A stretch of DNA of 64,000 nt from Psychrobacter sp. BI730. Its GTDB lineage: Bacteria; Pseudomonadota; Gammaproteobacteria; Pseudomonadales; Moraxellaceae. The DNA lies in the NCBI RefSeq assembly GCF_013414195.1, contig NZ_JAATTV010000007.1:1-64000 (forward strand). The letters run 5' to 3'. Each line of letters opens with the position of its first letter. Positions within the stretch are counted from its first letter, which is position 1. Both the position numbers and the translations under genes were made by a program. Below, piece by piece: positions 27,941-36,337 of the stretch. Under the pieces are notes generated by a model that searched no databases, was not told the DNA's origin, and saw only the letters and a list, made by a program, of their open reading frames with translations.

Positions 27941-28213
27941 ATGAATAAGTCAGAATTAATTGATAGCATCGCAGACAAAAGTGGTCTAAATAAAACCCAA
28001 GCTGGTGATGCACTAAACGCTGTTATGGAAAGTGTTGGCGAAGCGCTAGAAGCTGGCGATAGCATTTCATTAGTTGGCTTTGGCACTTTCAGTGTAAAAG
28101 ATCGCAAAGCACGCACTGGTCGCAACCCTAAGACTGGCGAAGAGCTAAGCATTCCAGCAAGCAAAGTACCAAGCTTCAAAGCTGGTAAAAACTTAAAAGA
28201 GCGCTTGAACTAA
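27941..28213 (+). CDS. hupB: HU-type DNA-binding protein
   Basis: Nucleoid protein of 90 residues, starting [18 protein letters not shown], with the GFGTF turn, the GRNPKTGEE arm signature and the [13 protein letters not shown] end. ATG 27941 has AAGGAAA upstream; the frame is open further 5' but that part contains the promoter. The position directly before ppiD matches the E. coli lon-hupB-ppiD order, hence hupB. Confidence 0.94.
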   Translation: MNKSELIDSIADKSGLNKTQAGDALNAVMESVGEALEAGDSISLVGFGTFSVKDRKARTGRNPKTGEELSIPASKVPSFKAGKNLKERLN

Positions 28214-28281
28214 GCCGATTTTTTAAGCATAAAATGATAGTCGGTGGTCCATAGCTGAGGTAATAAGCTAACCATCGAAGA

Positions 28282-28309
28282 GAGCACCTAATATTTAGGT
28301 GCTTTTTTT
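28282..28309 (+). terminator. HU gene terminator
   Basis: GCACCTAA pairs with TTAGGTGC and is followed by seven T residues, 70 bases after the hupB stop. Confidence 0.9.
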
Positions 28310-28564
28310 ATCGCTATAGTTTGTATCATGCGTCGTGAATATTTTGAGTCTGCATGAAAAATCACGTATCATAGGGCGCGCGATAGGTGTGTCATTTAAG
28401 TCAGATTTCTTTAGTAAATTTCGTTTTTTACTATAAAATGCATACGCTCTTACTCTTACCATTGCGAGCTTAGATAGCACTGATATTGGCAGGTTGCACT
28501 TAACAGCTCCTAACAGTATTACAATGGTTTTTCATCAATATAGGTTAATAAAGCAGAGATAACT

Positions 28565-30439
28565 ATGGATAAATTGCGCGATTTCTTAAAAAGCTGGCCA
28601 GGTCGCATTTTATTGATTTTATGCCTATCGCCGCTCGCTCTCTTGGGTGTCGAAAGCTATTTTGGCGGCAACGTCGATCCCAACCAGATTGCGCAGGTAG
28701 GTGAGGCAAGCGTAGGACTGTCCGAGTATCAAACTGCTGTTAATAGCCGTCGTTCTGAAGTACTAGAGCAAGTTGAAGATGCCAGCCTATTGAATGAAGA
28801 TGTGCTTCATGAGCAAGTGTTAAAGGGTCTAATCGACCGTACGTTGTTAGAGCAGCAAGCAGGCAAGCTTGGTATGACAGTGTCTGACGACACGATCAAT
28901 CGTCTGCTGCGTCAAGAAGAAATATTCCAAGATGCAGAGGGTAACTTTTCAAACGATCAGTTCTCAAACTTCTTGCGTCAGCGCGGCATGACCAAAAACC
29001 AGCTATTTGCAGAATTTCGCAATCAGTTAAGCTTGGATCAATTAAATGCCAGTATCGTTGGTACGGCCGTTTATCCTATGCAAGCGGTCAGTCAATTGAT
29101 TGACTTGCAACTTGAGTCGCGCAACGTTTGGGTACATCGCTTTAATTGGCAAGATTATGCTGACAAAGTTAAGCTTAGCAAAGCAGACATTCAATCCTAT
29201 TATGATGCCAACAAAGACACATTGAAAAGTGCAGCGATGGTTGACTTGGCGTATATCCAGCTCAGCCCGCAAGCTATCAAGGTTGATGAGGTAACCACAG
29301 AAGAGTTGCAGCAGCAGTATGAAGCATATAAGCAGAGCATTTCGGCTACTGATGAGCGTAAAGTCAGTCAGATTCTGTTTACTGGTAAAGATGCCAAGAC
29401 AAGAGCCGATAAAGTGAAAGCACGTCTGAATAAAGGTGAAGCGTTTGCTGCGCTTGCTAAAGCAGAGTCGGACGATCCATCAGGTGAAACAGGTGGTGAT
29501 ATCGGACGCTTTAATCCGTCAGTGTTTGGAAGTGATGCAGATACTGTACAAGAGGCACTAGAAGGGTTGAGCGTTGGTGATGTGACTGCGCCTATCAAGA
29601 CTAGCTTTGGTTATCAGATATTTACGGTTACTGAAGACAATGGCAAAAAAATTCCAAGCCTAGACAGTATGCGTGATGAGCTGACTGCGAAAGCAAAAGA
29701 GTATAAACGTCAGGAAATCTATGCTGATAAAGTAACGTCAATCAATGATTTGGCGGCAGATGGTTTCAGTATCGAAGATATTGCACAGCAAGAAAACGTC
29801 AGTTTAAAGCGTATCAAAGATTATCGTAAAGTGAATAACAAGTCTGCACTGCCGCAACCAGCAGTCGTTAAACAGGCCTTTGATGAGTTTACTATTCAAG
29901 ATCAAGCGGTAACGGCGGGCGTAGAAGTTGGTAACGGTACCGTATGGCTACAGCCAAGCAATTATCGTCCTACTAAGACGCTTGCTCTAGCAAATGCAAC
30001 CCCAAGAATCACTCAAATACTTCGTCAGCAGAAAGCGACAGCATTAGCTTTAAAAGACGCTAAAGCATTGGCTGCTGGTATCAAGACGCCAGCTGATATT
30101 AGTAAGCAGTCGGTAAGCTTCCAAGCACTGGGTGAGATTAACCGTCAAACGACGCAGCTAACGGACAAAGAGCGTGGATTGGCATTTAGTCAGCAAGCCG
30201 CTGATAATGGTGTCGTTGCGATTGTTAGTGAGACTGAGATGGGTGCAACGCTACTGGTTGGAGACCGTATTAAAACTGAGCAGCAGTCACCACTGTCTGA
30301 TATGCAAAGAGCGCAAACAGCCAGTATTATCCGTGACAATTTAGGCCAAGACCAGTTGCAAGACTATTTGGACTATCTACGTATGGTGTATACGGTTGAG
30401 ATTAATGAAAGCAACATGGCAAATGCGCAAGGACGCTAA
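28565..30439 (+). CDS. ppiD: Periplasmic folding chaperone PpiD (parvulin-like)
   Basis: Inner-membrane chaperone at the SecYEG exit. 624 residues: a single N-terminal transmembrane segment (about 14-30), a SurA-like N-terminal chaperone region, a parvulin domain around 265-360 (VSQILFT, ESDDPSGETGGDIGRF, TSFGYQIFTV) and a second chaperone-like half. PpiD parvulin domains are often inactive as isomerases. Located after hupB as in E. coli but with its own upstream region. Confidence 0.92.
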   Translation: MDKLRDFLKSWPGRILLILCLSPLALLGVESYFGGNVDPNQIAQVGEASVGLSEYQTAVNSRRSEVLEQVEDASLLNEDVLHEQVLKGLIDRTLLEQQAGKLGMTVSDDTINRLLRQEEIFQDAEGNFSNDQFSNFLRQRGMTKNQLFAEFRNQLSLDQLNASIVGTAVYPMQAVSQLIDLQLESRNVWVHRFNWQDYADKVKLSKADIQSYYDANKDTLKSAAMVDLAYIQLSPQAIKVDEVTTEELQQQYEAYKQSISATDERKVSQILFTGKDAKTRADKVKARLNKGEAFAALAKAESDDPSGETGGDIGRFNPSVFGSDADTVQEALEGLSVGDVTAPIKTSFGYQIFTVTEDNGKKIPSLDSMRDELTAKAKEYKRQEIYADKVTSINDLAADGFSIEDIAQQENVSLKRIKDYRKVNNKSALPQPAVVKQAFDEFTIQDQAVTAGVEVGNGTVWLQPSNYRPTKTLALANATPRITQILRQQKATALALKDAKALAAGIKTPADISKQSVSFQALGEINRQTTQLTDKERGLAFSQQAADNGVVAIVSETEMGATLLVGDRIKTEQQSPLSDMQRAQTASIIRDNLGQDQLQDYLDYLRMVYTVEINESNMANAQGR

Positions 30440-30480
30440 GTATTTGTTAGATTATTATTCTTATTCTTATTTTTAGACGT

Positions 30481-30519
30481 AAAAAAGCCACTGTATCGAT
30501 TGATACAGTGGCTTTTTTT
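30481..30519. terminator. Bidirectional terminator between ppiD and purH
   Basis: AAAAAAGCCACTGTATC pairs with its complement around a 4-nt loop, with A- and T-runs on both sides. It serves both converging genes. Confidence 0.93.
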
Positions 30520-30630
30520 GAGTGATACTTTAACGATAATTATCACAAATATTATATAGACTGAAAATTAGTCGCAGTAATAAATACAATTGCTGTGACT
30601 AATCCCAGTCTTAAATTAATAGGTGATTGT

Positions 30631-32211
30631 TTAATGGCGGAAATGGCGCATGCCAGTAAATACCATCGCAATACCATGCTCATTAGCAGCAGCAATGGTC
30701 TCGTCATCACGCATAGAGCCACCTGGCTGAATGATAGCAGAGATACCTACTTCAGCAGCATTGTCGATGCCATCACGGAAAGGGAAGAACGCATCTGATG
30801 CCATAACAGCACCTTCAGTTGCTAGTCCAGCATGTTCTGCTTTGATAGCAGCAATACGTGCTGAGTTAACGCGGCTCATTTGGCCTGCGCCAACACCGAT
30901 AGTACGTTGGCCTTTTGCGTAGACAATGGCATTAGATTTGACGTATTTTGCCACGTTCCAGCTGAACAGTAGATCTGCCACTTGCGCTTCAGTTGGTTGT
31001 ACATCAGTGACGATTTTTAGGTCGTTAGCCGTGATTAAGCCTAGATCTTGCTCTTGTACCAGTAGGCCACCGTTGACACGCTTATAGTCAAGTTGGATAT
31101 TGCGCTGATCTGGTGCTGGTAGCTCGCCGCATACCAAGACACGTACGTTTTTCTTAGTGGCTGTCGCTTCAAGTACACCGTCTTCGATACTAGGTGCAAT
31201 GATTACTTCTACGAACTGATTGTCGATAATGGCTTTTGCAGCAGCAAGCGTCAACGGACGGTTGAATGCGATGATACCGCCGAAAGACGATTCAGGATCG
31301 GTGCTAAAAGCAGTACGATAAGCCGCTACTTGGTCATTATCAACCGCGACACCGCAAGGGTTGGCATGCTTAACGATAACGCAAGCAGGCGCGCTGAAAG
31401 CTTTAACGCACTCAAGCGCAGCATCGGTATCAGCGATGTTGTTATAAGATAGCGCTTTGCCTTGTAACTGCTTAGCCGTTGCGATTGAAGCTTGTTTGCT
31501 TTTCAAAGGCTGGTTTTCAGTATAGAAAGCCGCGTTTTGATGCGGGTTTTCGCCATAGCGTAGGTCTTGTGCTTTTTCAAGCTGTACATTGAATGTACGC
31601 GGGAAGTTTTCTGGTTCTTGAGTTTCGTTGACACGGCTACCTAAGAAGTTTGCAATCATACCGTCGTACTGTGCCGTATGCTCAAACGCCTTTACTGCCA
31701 AATCATAACGCAAAGCAGTTGTCAGTTCGGTGCCACCATCTAAGGCGCTAAGTACACGGTCATAATCAGCTGGATCAGTTACGATACCTACATGAGCGTG
31801 GTTTTTCGCCGCTGAACGTACCATGGTAGGGCCACCAATATCGATGTTTTCGATAGCGTCGTTCATAGTTACGTCAGCACGTGCAATCGTTTCAGCAAAC
31901 GGATATAAGTTCACGACGACTAAGTCGATACGTTCGATCGAATGATCGCTCATAACTGCATCATCTGTACCGCGGCGTCCTAGAATGCCACCGTGAATCT
32001 TAGGATGTAGCGTTTTAACACGGCCATCCATCATTTCAGGAAAGCCTGTGTAATCTGATACTTCAGTCACGGCGACATTGTTTTCTGTGAGCAGACGATA
32101 AGTACCGCCAGTAGATAATAAACCAAAACCTGCTTTGAGAAGGCCTTGAGCAAACTCGACGATATTAGACTTATCGGAGACCGATAGTAGGGCAAGTGGG
32201 GTTGTACTCAT
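30631..32211 (-). CDS. purH: Bifunctional AICAR transformylase / IMP cyclohydrolase
   Basis: Last two steps of IMP synthesis. 526 residues from ATG 32211: an N-terminal cyclohydrolase domain ([36 protein letters not shown]) and a C-terminal transformylase domain ([38 protein letters not shown]). The open frame extends to 32268, but that part includes a terminator hairpin, and GGAAA sits eight bases before ATG 32211. Downstream of fis on the same strand. Confidence 0.96.
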   Translation of the reverse strand: MSTTPLALLSVSDKSNIVEFAQGLLKAGFGLLSTGGTYRLLTENNVAVTEVSDYTGFPEMMDGRVKTLHPKIHGGILGRRGTDDAVMSDHSIERIDLVVVNLYPFAETIARADVTMNDAIENIDIGGPTMVRSAAKNHAHVGIVTDPADYDRVLSALDGGTELTTALRYDLAVKAFEHTAQYDGMIANFLGSRVNETQEPENFPRTFNVQLEKAQDLRYGENPHQNAAFYTENQPLKSKQASIATAKQLQGKALSYNNIADTDAALECVKAFSAPACVIVKHANPCGVAVDNDQVAAYRTAFSTDPESSFGGIIAFNRPLTLAAAKAIIDNQFVEVIIAPSIEDGVLEATATKKNVRVLVCGELPAPDQRNIQLDYKRVNGGLLVQEQDLGLITANDLKIVTDVQPTEAQVADLLFSWNVAKYVKSNAIVYAKGQRTIGVGAGQMSRVNSARIAAIKAEHAGLATEGAVMASDAFFPFRDGIDNAAEVGISAIIQPGGSMRDDETIAAANEHGIAMVFTGMRHFRH

Positions 32212-32225
32212 AAGAAATTTTCCAT

Positions 32226-32252
32226 AAAAAAAGCCTGACGTAAACGTCTGGC
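32226..32252 (-). terminator. Terminator between fis and purH, 15 nt before the purH start
   Basis: On the reverse strand GCCAGACG and CGTCAGGC (one T-T mismatch) flank a TTTA loop and run into seven T residues. It ends about 15 nt before the purH ATG, so it would end fis transcripts and may also act as an attenuator for purH. Confidence 0.8.
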
Positions 32253-32360
32253 AAGGTGATGATGACAACGGTATGCCGTATCATGATAGATAAAGCGACG
32301 AACGTTTGATTGCCATACATAATGATAGTCAATGATGATGGGTAAGCTCATATAACAATG

Positions 32361-32723
32361 CTACATTAAATCATAGGTCTTCATTTTTTTGCGCAAAGTG
32401 CCTCGATTTAGTCCTAATATCTGAGCACATTTGGTTTGGTTGCCTCTGGTTTTTTCTAGGACGACAGATAAGAGAGGCTCTTCGACTTGCTTCAAAATCA
32501 GCTCATATAAATCAGTGGGCATCTCATCTCCTAACATCGCAAAGTACTGACGTACCACACGCTCTACATGAACTCGTAGAGGTTGCTGCGCACTACTTGT
32601 ATAGTGTTGACTAGCAAAATCAAAGCCCTGCGTAGGTGGTTGGTATTCGTCTTTATTATAATCGGCAGGGTGCTCAGAGCTTTTAGCAAAATGATTGGCA
32701 TTATGCTGTGCATGAGGTGCCAT
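32361..32723 (-). CDS. fis: Fis-family DNA-binding nucleoid protein
   Basis: Fis bends DNA and activates rRNA and tRNA promoters. The C-terminal half matches Fis: LRVHVERVVRQYFAML, LYELILKQVEEPLLSVVLEKTRGNQTKCAQILGLNRGTLRKKMK, with the terminal helix-turn-helix. ATG 32723 with AAGGAT upstream gives 120 residues, about 20 more than E. coli Fis because of a Gln, His and Ser-rich head. An ATG at 32777 lacks a ribosome-binding site. In E. coli fis follows dusB; here it follows a zinc-ribbon gene. Confidence 0.92.
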   Translation of the reverse strand: MAPHAQHNANHFAKSSEHPADYNKDEYQPPTQGFDFASQHYTSSAQQPLRVHVERVVRQYFAMLGDEMPTDLYELILKQVEEPLLSVVLEKTRGNQTKCAQILGLNRGTLRKKMKTYDLM

Positions 32724-32901
32724 AAAATAATATCCTTGAGATGAAGAAAAATTCTGATTGTAAGGGGTCAGAACCATAGTATATCAAATTAATATCGCCT
32801 AGCGCTGATAGATTCATCGTTATCTTAGCTATCACGGTTTAATTGAAAATGAATTTACAGCGTGTTTTCTACTCAGACTTATTTATATATAACACTCTAA
32901 T

Positions 32902-34158
32902 TTAATAAAGAGCGGTCATAGTAATGTCGCGAATTTGCGCATTAGCGACAGGGATAGTAAATAATAGCTGTCTATCTGTATTGGCAGCTAACTGACTTTG
33001 CTTTCCTAATAAATAATCGTTTGGATCTGCAATGGACTCTCCAATAAGCCCGTCTTTACCATAAACACTTATTTTTACATTTGGGTATAGTTGTGATTGC
33101 GGGCTGCCATTACTTAGAGTAGCGCCTATATCGCTAAATGTACCAGCAGTTTTAATCTGACTGCTTCTATGAAAGGTATTGTTGATGGTAAGCGCTGATA
33201 AGTCTGCACTGGGCAAGCTGCAGGCAGCGACAGAGCATATCGATTGGAGACGCTGAGCATAAGCTGGGTTTTTGACTAAATTTTCTAAGTTAAAAATAAC
33301 ATACTGTGCCGCGAGTAGCAGTGCTAGGACCAAACAACCTAGTACCCATAACAATGATGCAATTGAACGTGTCGTTTGGGTTGGTGCAAACGGTAACTGG
33401 GTTTTTCTTAAACGATCGTCGGCAGCAGGGTCTTCATCTTTAACGGGTACTCCCATATCAGATAGAAGCTGTGATAAGTCTGTGTCATCTGGCGGTGTTT
33501 CTTCGTCTTGATTTTGTTCTTCTAATAGTTTTTGTAGCCATGAATTGTTATCACTACTCTCAACATTGGCATGAATATCATTGGCCGCTGCCGAGCTGAG
33601 CATGTTCTGTGTTGATGCTGATGCTGTACTAGTAGACGGTTTCTTTGTTGATGGATTAGAGGTTTTGATAGTTTCTTTAGAAGAGGGCGCTTTTGGTTTT
33701 TCTGTGGTTGCTGCGCTAGGACTGGTATTACTGGCTTGGGTTAACCATGCATCCATATTATCTAAAGAGTCATACTCTTGAACGTCTTCTTCTGGCTCGT
33801 CTATATCCATATCGTCATAAATTAAGTCGTCATGAATCAAAGTATCAGATGATTTTTTCTTACTGATTGAAGATGTAGGGCGATTTGGCACATTTTGAGG
33901 TTTATGCTGATTACTATTAGTAGACGTTTTTTGCTCGTTCGAAATTGGTTGAGTTTGAGCTTTTTGTTGAGCAGGAATATTTTTTTGTGGTGTTGGTTTT
34001 TGAATGACCTCAGAATTTACCACAAGATGTTTATTGACCAAAAAACTTTGCTGGCACCGATCACAGCTGATGGTAGCATTGACTTGATTTAGTTGAGTTT
34101 GTTTAACACTATAGCAAGCTTGGCAATGGGGGCATTGGGTTTTTATTGGCGTGGTCAT
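32902..34158 (-). CDS. MJ0042-type zinc ribbon and DUF3426 membrane protein
   Basis: 418 residues in three parts. Residues 1-45 form a zinc ribbon with CPHC and CDRC knuckles (MJ0042 family). Residues 45-270 are low-complexity, rich in Ser, Thr, Gln, Pro and acidic residues. A transmembrane helix (about 272-292) is followed by a periplasmic DUF3426 domain with two cysteines (SICSVAAC). Such genes often lie beside prmA and fis in gammaproteobacteria. Function unknown. Confidence 0.82.
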   Translation of the reverse strand: MTTPIKTQCPHCQACYSVKQTQLNQVNATISCDRCQQSFLVNKHLVVNSEVIQKPTPQKNIPAQQKAQTQPISNEQKTSTNSNQHKPQNVPNRPTSSISKKKSSDTLIHDDLIYDDMDIDEPEEDVQEYDSLDNMDAWLTQASNTSPSAATTEKPKAPSSKETIKTSNPSTKKPSTSTASASTQNMLSSAAANDIHANVESSDNNSWLQKLLEEQNQDEETPPDDTDLSQLLSDMGVPVKDEDPAADDRLRKTQLPFAPTQTTRSIASLLWVLGCLVLALLLAAQYVIFNLENLVKNPAYAQRLQSICSVAACSLPSADLSALTINNTFHRSSQIKTAGTFSDIGATLSNGSPQSQLYPNVKISVYGKDGLIGESIADPNDYLLGKQSQLAANTDRQLLFTIPVANAQIRDITMTALY

Positions 34159-34330
34159 AGAGGCGAATCCAAAAAAGTATGGTTATCAATACCGCTTAGC
34201 CACTCACCAATAGCTGCCCACAATACTCATTGTACTTTTTCAATTTCGATGAATTATGGGCAAAGACAGAGTGGCGTCAAATACATAATATTTGACTGCC
34301 CTCTATCGTAACAGATGTAATTAAATGTTG

Positions 34331-35257
34331 CTAGCTGGTAAATGTACCTGATAAACGCTGCCAGTGTTGGTCTTCTTGCGCAGTAAAAGCATGCTTCGGA
34401 TCCAGTGCAAAATATGGCTGATAAGCTTCAGTGACTTGCTCGGTTTGCGACTCAATCAAACCTGCCAAAACGATACGGCCCTTTGGCGCAACCAGTGTTG
34501 CAAAGTAAGGTGCTAAACCAATAAGCGGCTTTGCTAAAATATTGGCAACAATCACTTCTACAGGCAACACATCATGTTGCGAGCAGTACTCTGTAAATTC
34601 TTCTGGTAGAAATGCCTGTAAACGTTCGCCTACATTGTTGCGTACTGCATTCTGATTGGTAGCAAGTACCGCCTGCGGGTCAATATCGACTGCATATACC
34701 TGACGTGCACCCAATAGCAAAGCAGCAATCCCTAGAATACCTGAGCCACAACCATAATCGATAACCACTTTGTCTGTTAGGTCTTGCTCTGTTAGCCAGT
34801 CTAGGCACAGGCGAGTCGTAGCATGATAGCCAGTACCAAATGCCAAGCCTGGGTCCATAATGATATTGGTGGCTTCAGGGTTAGGCGGTGTTAGCCAGTC
34901 AGGCACAATCCATAGGTCATTAGCACATTCGATAGGATGATAGTTGCTCATCCATTCGCGCTCCCAGTCTTTATCATCAACAGCCGTTAGCCAGATACGA
35001 GTAGCCTGTACTTGTGCAGCAATTTCATGACTTAATTGCTCAACCGCTTGACGACTACCTGCATCAGTAGTCGCATCAAACAATCCTGTTAGTATCACCT
35101 CATCCCAAAGCGGCGATTCACCTGGAAGTGGCTCAAACAAAGGTTGATCGCCAGCATCGTCTAAAGCTATTGATAATGCGCCTGCTTCTAACAAAAGCGC
35201 TTCAGCCAAGTCGACGTTTGATTTTTCGCATTGTAAATGCAGTTGTTGCCATGCCAT
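34331..35257 (-). CDS. prmA: Ribosomal protein L11 methyltransferase
   Basis: SAM-dependent enzyme that trimethylates L11. 308 residues: N-terminal L11-binding domain (MAWQQLHLQCEKS onward), linker, then a Rossmann methyltransferase with MDPGLAFGTGYHATTRLCL, motif I VIDYGCGSGILGIAALLLGA and VIVANILAKPL (the NPPY-equivalent loop). AAGG precedes the start. First of the prmA-zinc ribbon-fis-purH series on this strand. Confidence 0.95.
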   Translation of the reverse strand: MAWQQLHLQCEKSNVDLAEALLLEAGALSIALDDAGDQPLFEPLPGESPLWDEVILTGLFDATTDAGSRQAVEQLSHEIAAQVQATRIWLTAVDDKDWEREWMSNYHPIECANDLWIVPDWLTPPNPEATNIIMDPGLAFGTGYHATTRLCLDWLTEQDLTDKVVIDYGCGSGILGIAALLLGARQVYAVDIDPQAVLATNQNAVRNNVGERLQAFLPEEFTEYCSQHDVLPVEVIVANILAKPLIGLAPYFATLVAPKGRIVLAGLIESQTEQVTEAYQPYFALDPKHAFTAQEDQHWQRLSGTFTS

Positions 35258-35392
35258 AAAGATAACCTTAAGCGGAAATAAAAATAAGTGTAGGTGTTAG
35301 GGGGCTGCCCTAGATAAGTCTACATACAATGAAATGAATAATGTATATAGATGTTTTAACTAATAAATCTAAGAGGTACAAATACTCGGTTA

Positions 35393-36205
35393 TTAGCGCA
35401 ATGCTTGTTTTGCTTCATTGACCACGCGTGAGTTACCCTGAGCTTGTCCTGATTGCAATATAACTTGCCATAGTGCTCGTCTACGATTGCTATCTTGAGA
35501 GACACTAAGACCACGACGTGCCATCGCTTCTGCCTTACGAGGTTGGTTTTTTTTTAATGCTACTTGTGCCAAATAGAAGTATACCGCCGATGATTTGGGC
35601 GCTAAACGCTGCGCACGGGTAAAGCTGCTCTCGGCATTGGTTAGATTGCCCGCTTTCAATTGACTGATGCCTACTTGCATCAAATTGCGAAACGCAGGCA
35701 GATTACTATTGTTGCTGGCAGATTGTTGAGTACGTTGCTGCGAGTTTCTTCTAGCGTGCTCTAGTAGCTCATTATGCGACGGTACCGATGGCTCAGAGAT
35801 TATATAGTCGTTACGAGAAGGCGCAATGATAACAGGGTCAGGCTGAATCACGTCTGGTGCAGGAGGTGTAAATACAGGTGTCTCTTGCGTTAACGGATTT
35901 GGGGTTTCGGACTGTTCAACTGCATCGTAAGGCTCGGTTGGATAGTTGCTTTGATCATTTGCTTCCGTGATAGGCGCCCGAGCAGTTGTCGTTGATGGCA
36001 CAGTCGGTTGTGACGTTGGTAATGTTTGAACAGGCGTGGTTTGCACTGTAGTCGACGTGCTAGGTGCTGTTTGACAGGCACTTAGGCTTAGCATGCCAAC
36101 GATCGCACTGCCTGCAAGTAAGGTATTGCTTGACGTAATTTTATTGCGCCATAGCACTATGGTTTGTTTTACTGAAGTAGTTGTCCGTAAAGATGACACC
36201 ATCAT
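35393..36205 (-). CDS. TPR lipoprotein, candidate PBP1b activator (LpoP-like)
   Basis: 270 residues. A long N-terminal region leads to a signal peptide with lipobox LSAC, Cys44 being the predicted lipid anchor. Residues 45-160 are a Pro, Thr and Gln-rich linker; 165-270 form TPR-like helices (VGISQLKAGNLTNAESSFTRAQRLAP, SAVYFYLAQVALKKNQPRKAEAMARRGL). It follows mrcB on the same strand. In Pseudomonas a TPR lipoprotein, LpoP, activates PBP1b and its gene neighbours the PBP1b gene; the same arrangement here makes that the best guess. Not proven by sequence. Confidence 0.65.
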   Translation of the reverse strand: MMVSSLRTTTSVKQTIVLWRNKITSSNTLLAGSAIVGMLSLSACQTAPSTSTTVQTTPVQTLPTSQPTVPSTTTARAPITEANDQSNYPTEPYDAVEQSETPNPLTQETPVFTPPAPDVIQPDPVIIAPSRNDYIISEPSVPSHNELLEHARRNSQQRTQQSASNNSNLPAFRNLMQVGISQLKAGNLTNAESSFTRAQRLAPKSSAVYFYLAQVALKKNQPRKAEAMARRGLSVSQDSNRRRALWQVILQSGQAQGNSRVVNEAKQALR

Positions 36206-36252
36206 GTTAAAACCTTTTTTAAATATTAAGAGCTAAATATCAAAAACACTAT

Positions 36253-36337
36253 TAGAACCATTCAACAGCTAGAACCATTCAACAGCTAGAACCATTCAAC
36301 AGCTAGAACCATTCAACAGCTAGAACCATTCAACAGC
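36253..36337. repeat. Five perfect 17-bp tandem repeats across the mrcB stop codon
   Basis: The unit (TAGAACCATTCAACAGC on the plus strand) occurs five times without a mismatch: 36253, 36270, 36287, 36304 and 36321. On the mrcB strand one copy encodes the last residues AVEWF, and the TAG stop spans the junction with the next copy. Every copy carries the same stop, so copy-number changes lengthen only the 3' untranslated region. Confidence 0.97.

Noticed and set aside
32261..32330. PurR-like palindrome (CAAACGTT core) upstream of purH
   Set aside because: The flanks do not match the PurR consensus, and Moraxellaceae are not known to me to use PurR; likely chance.
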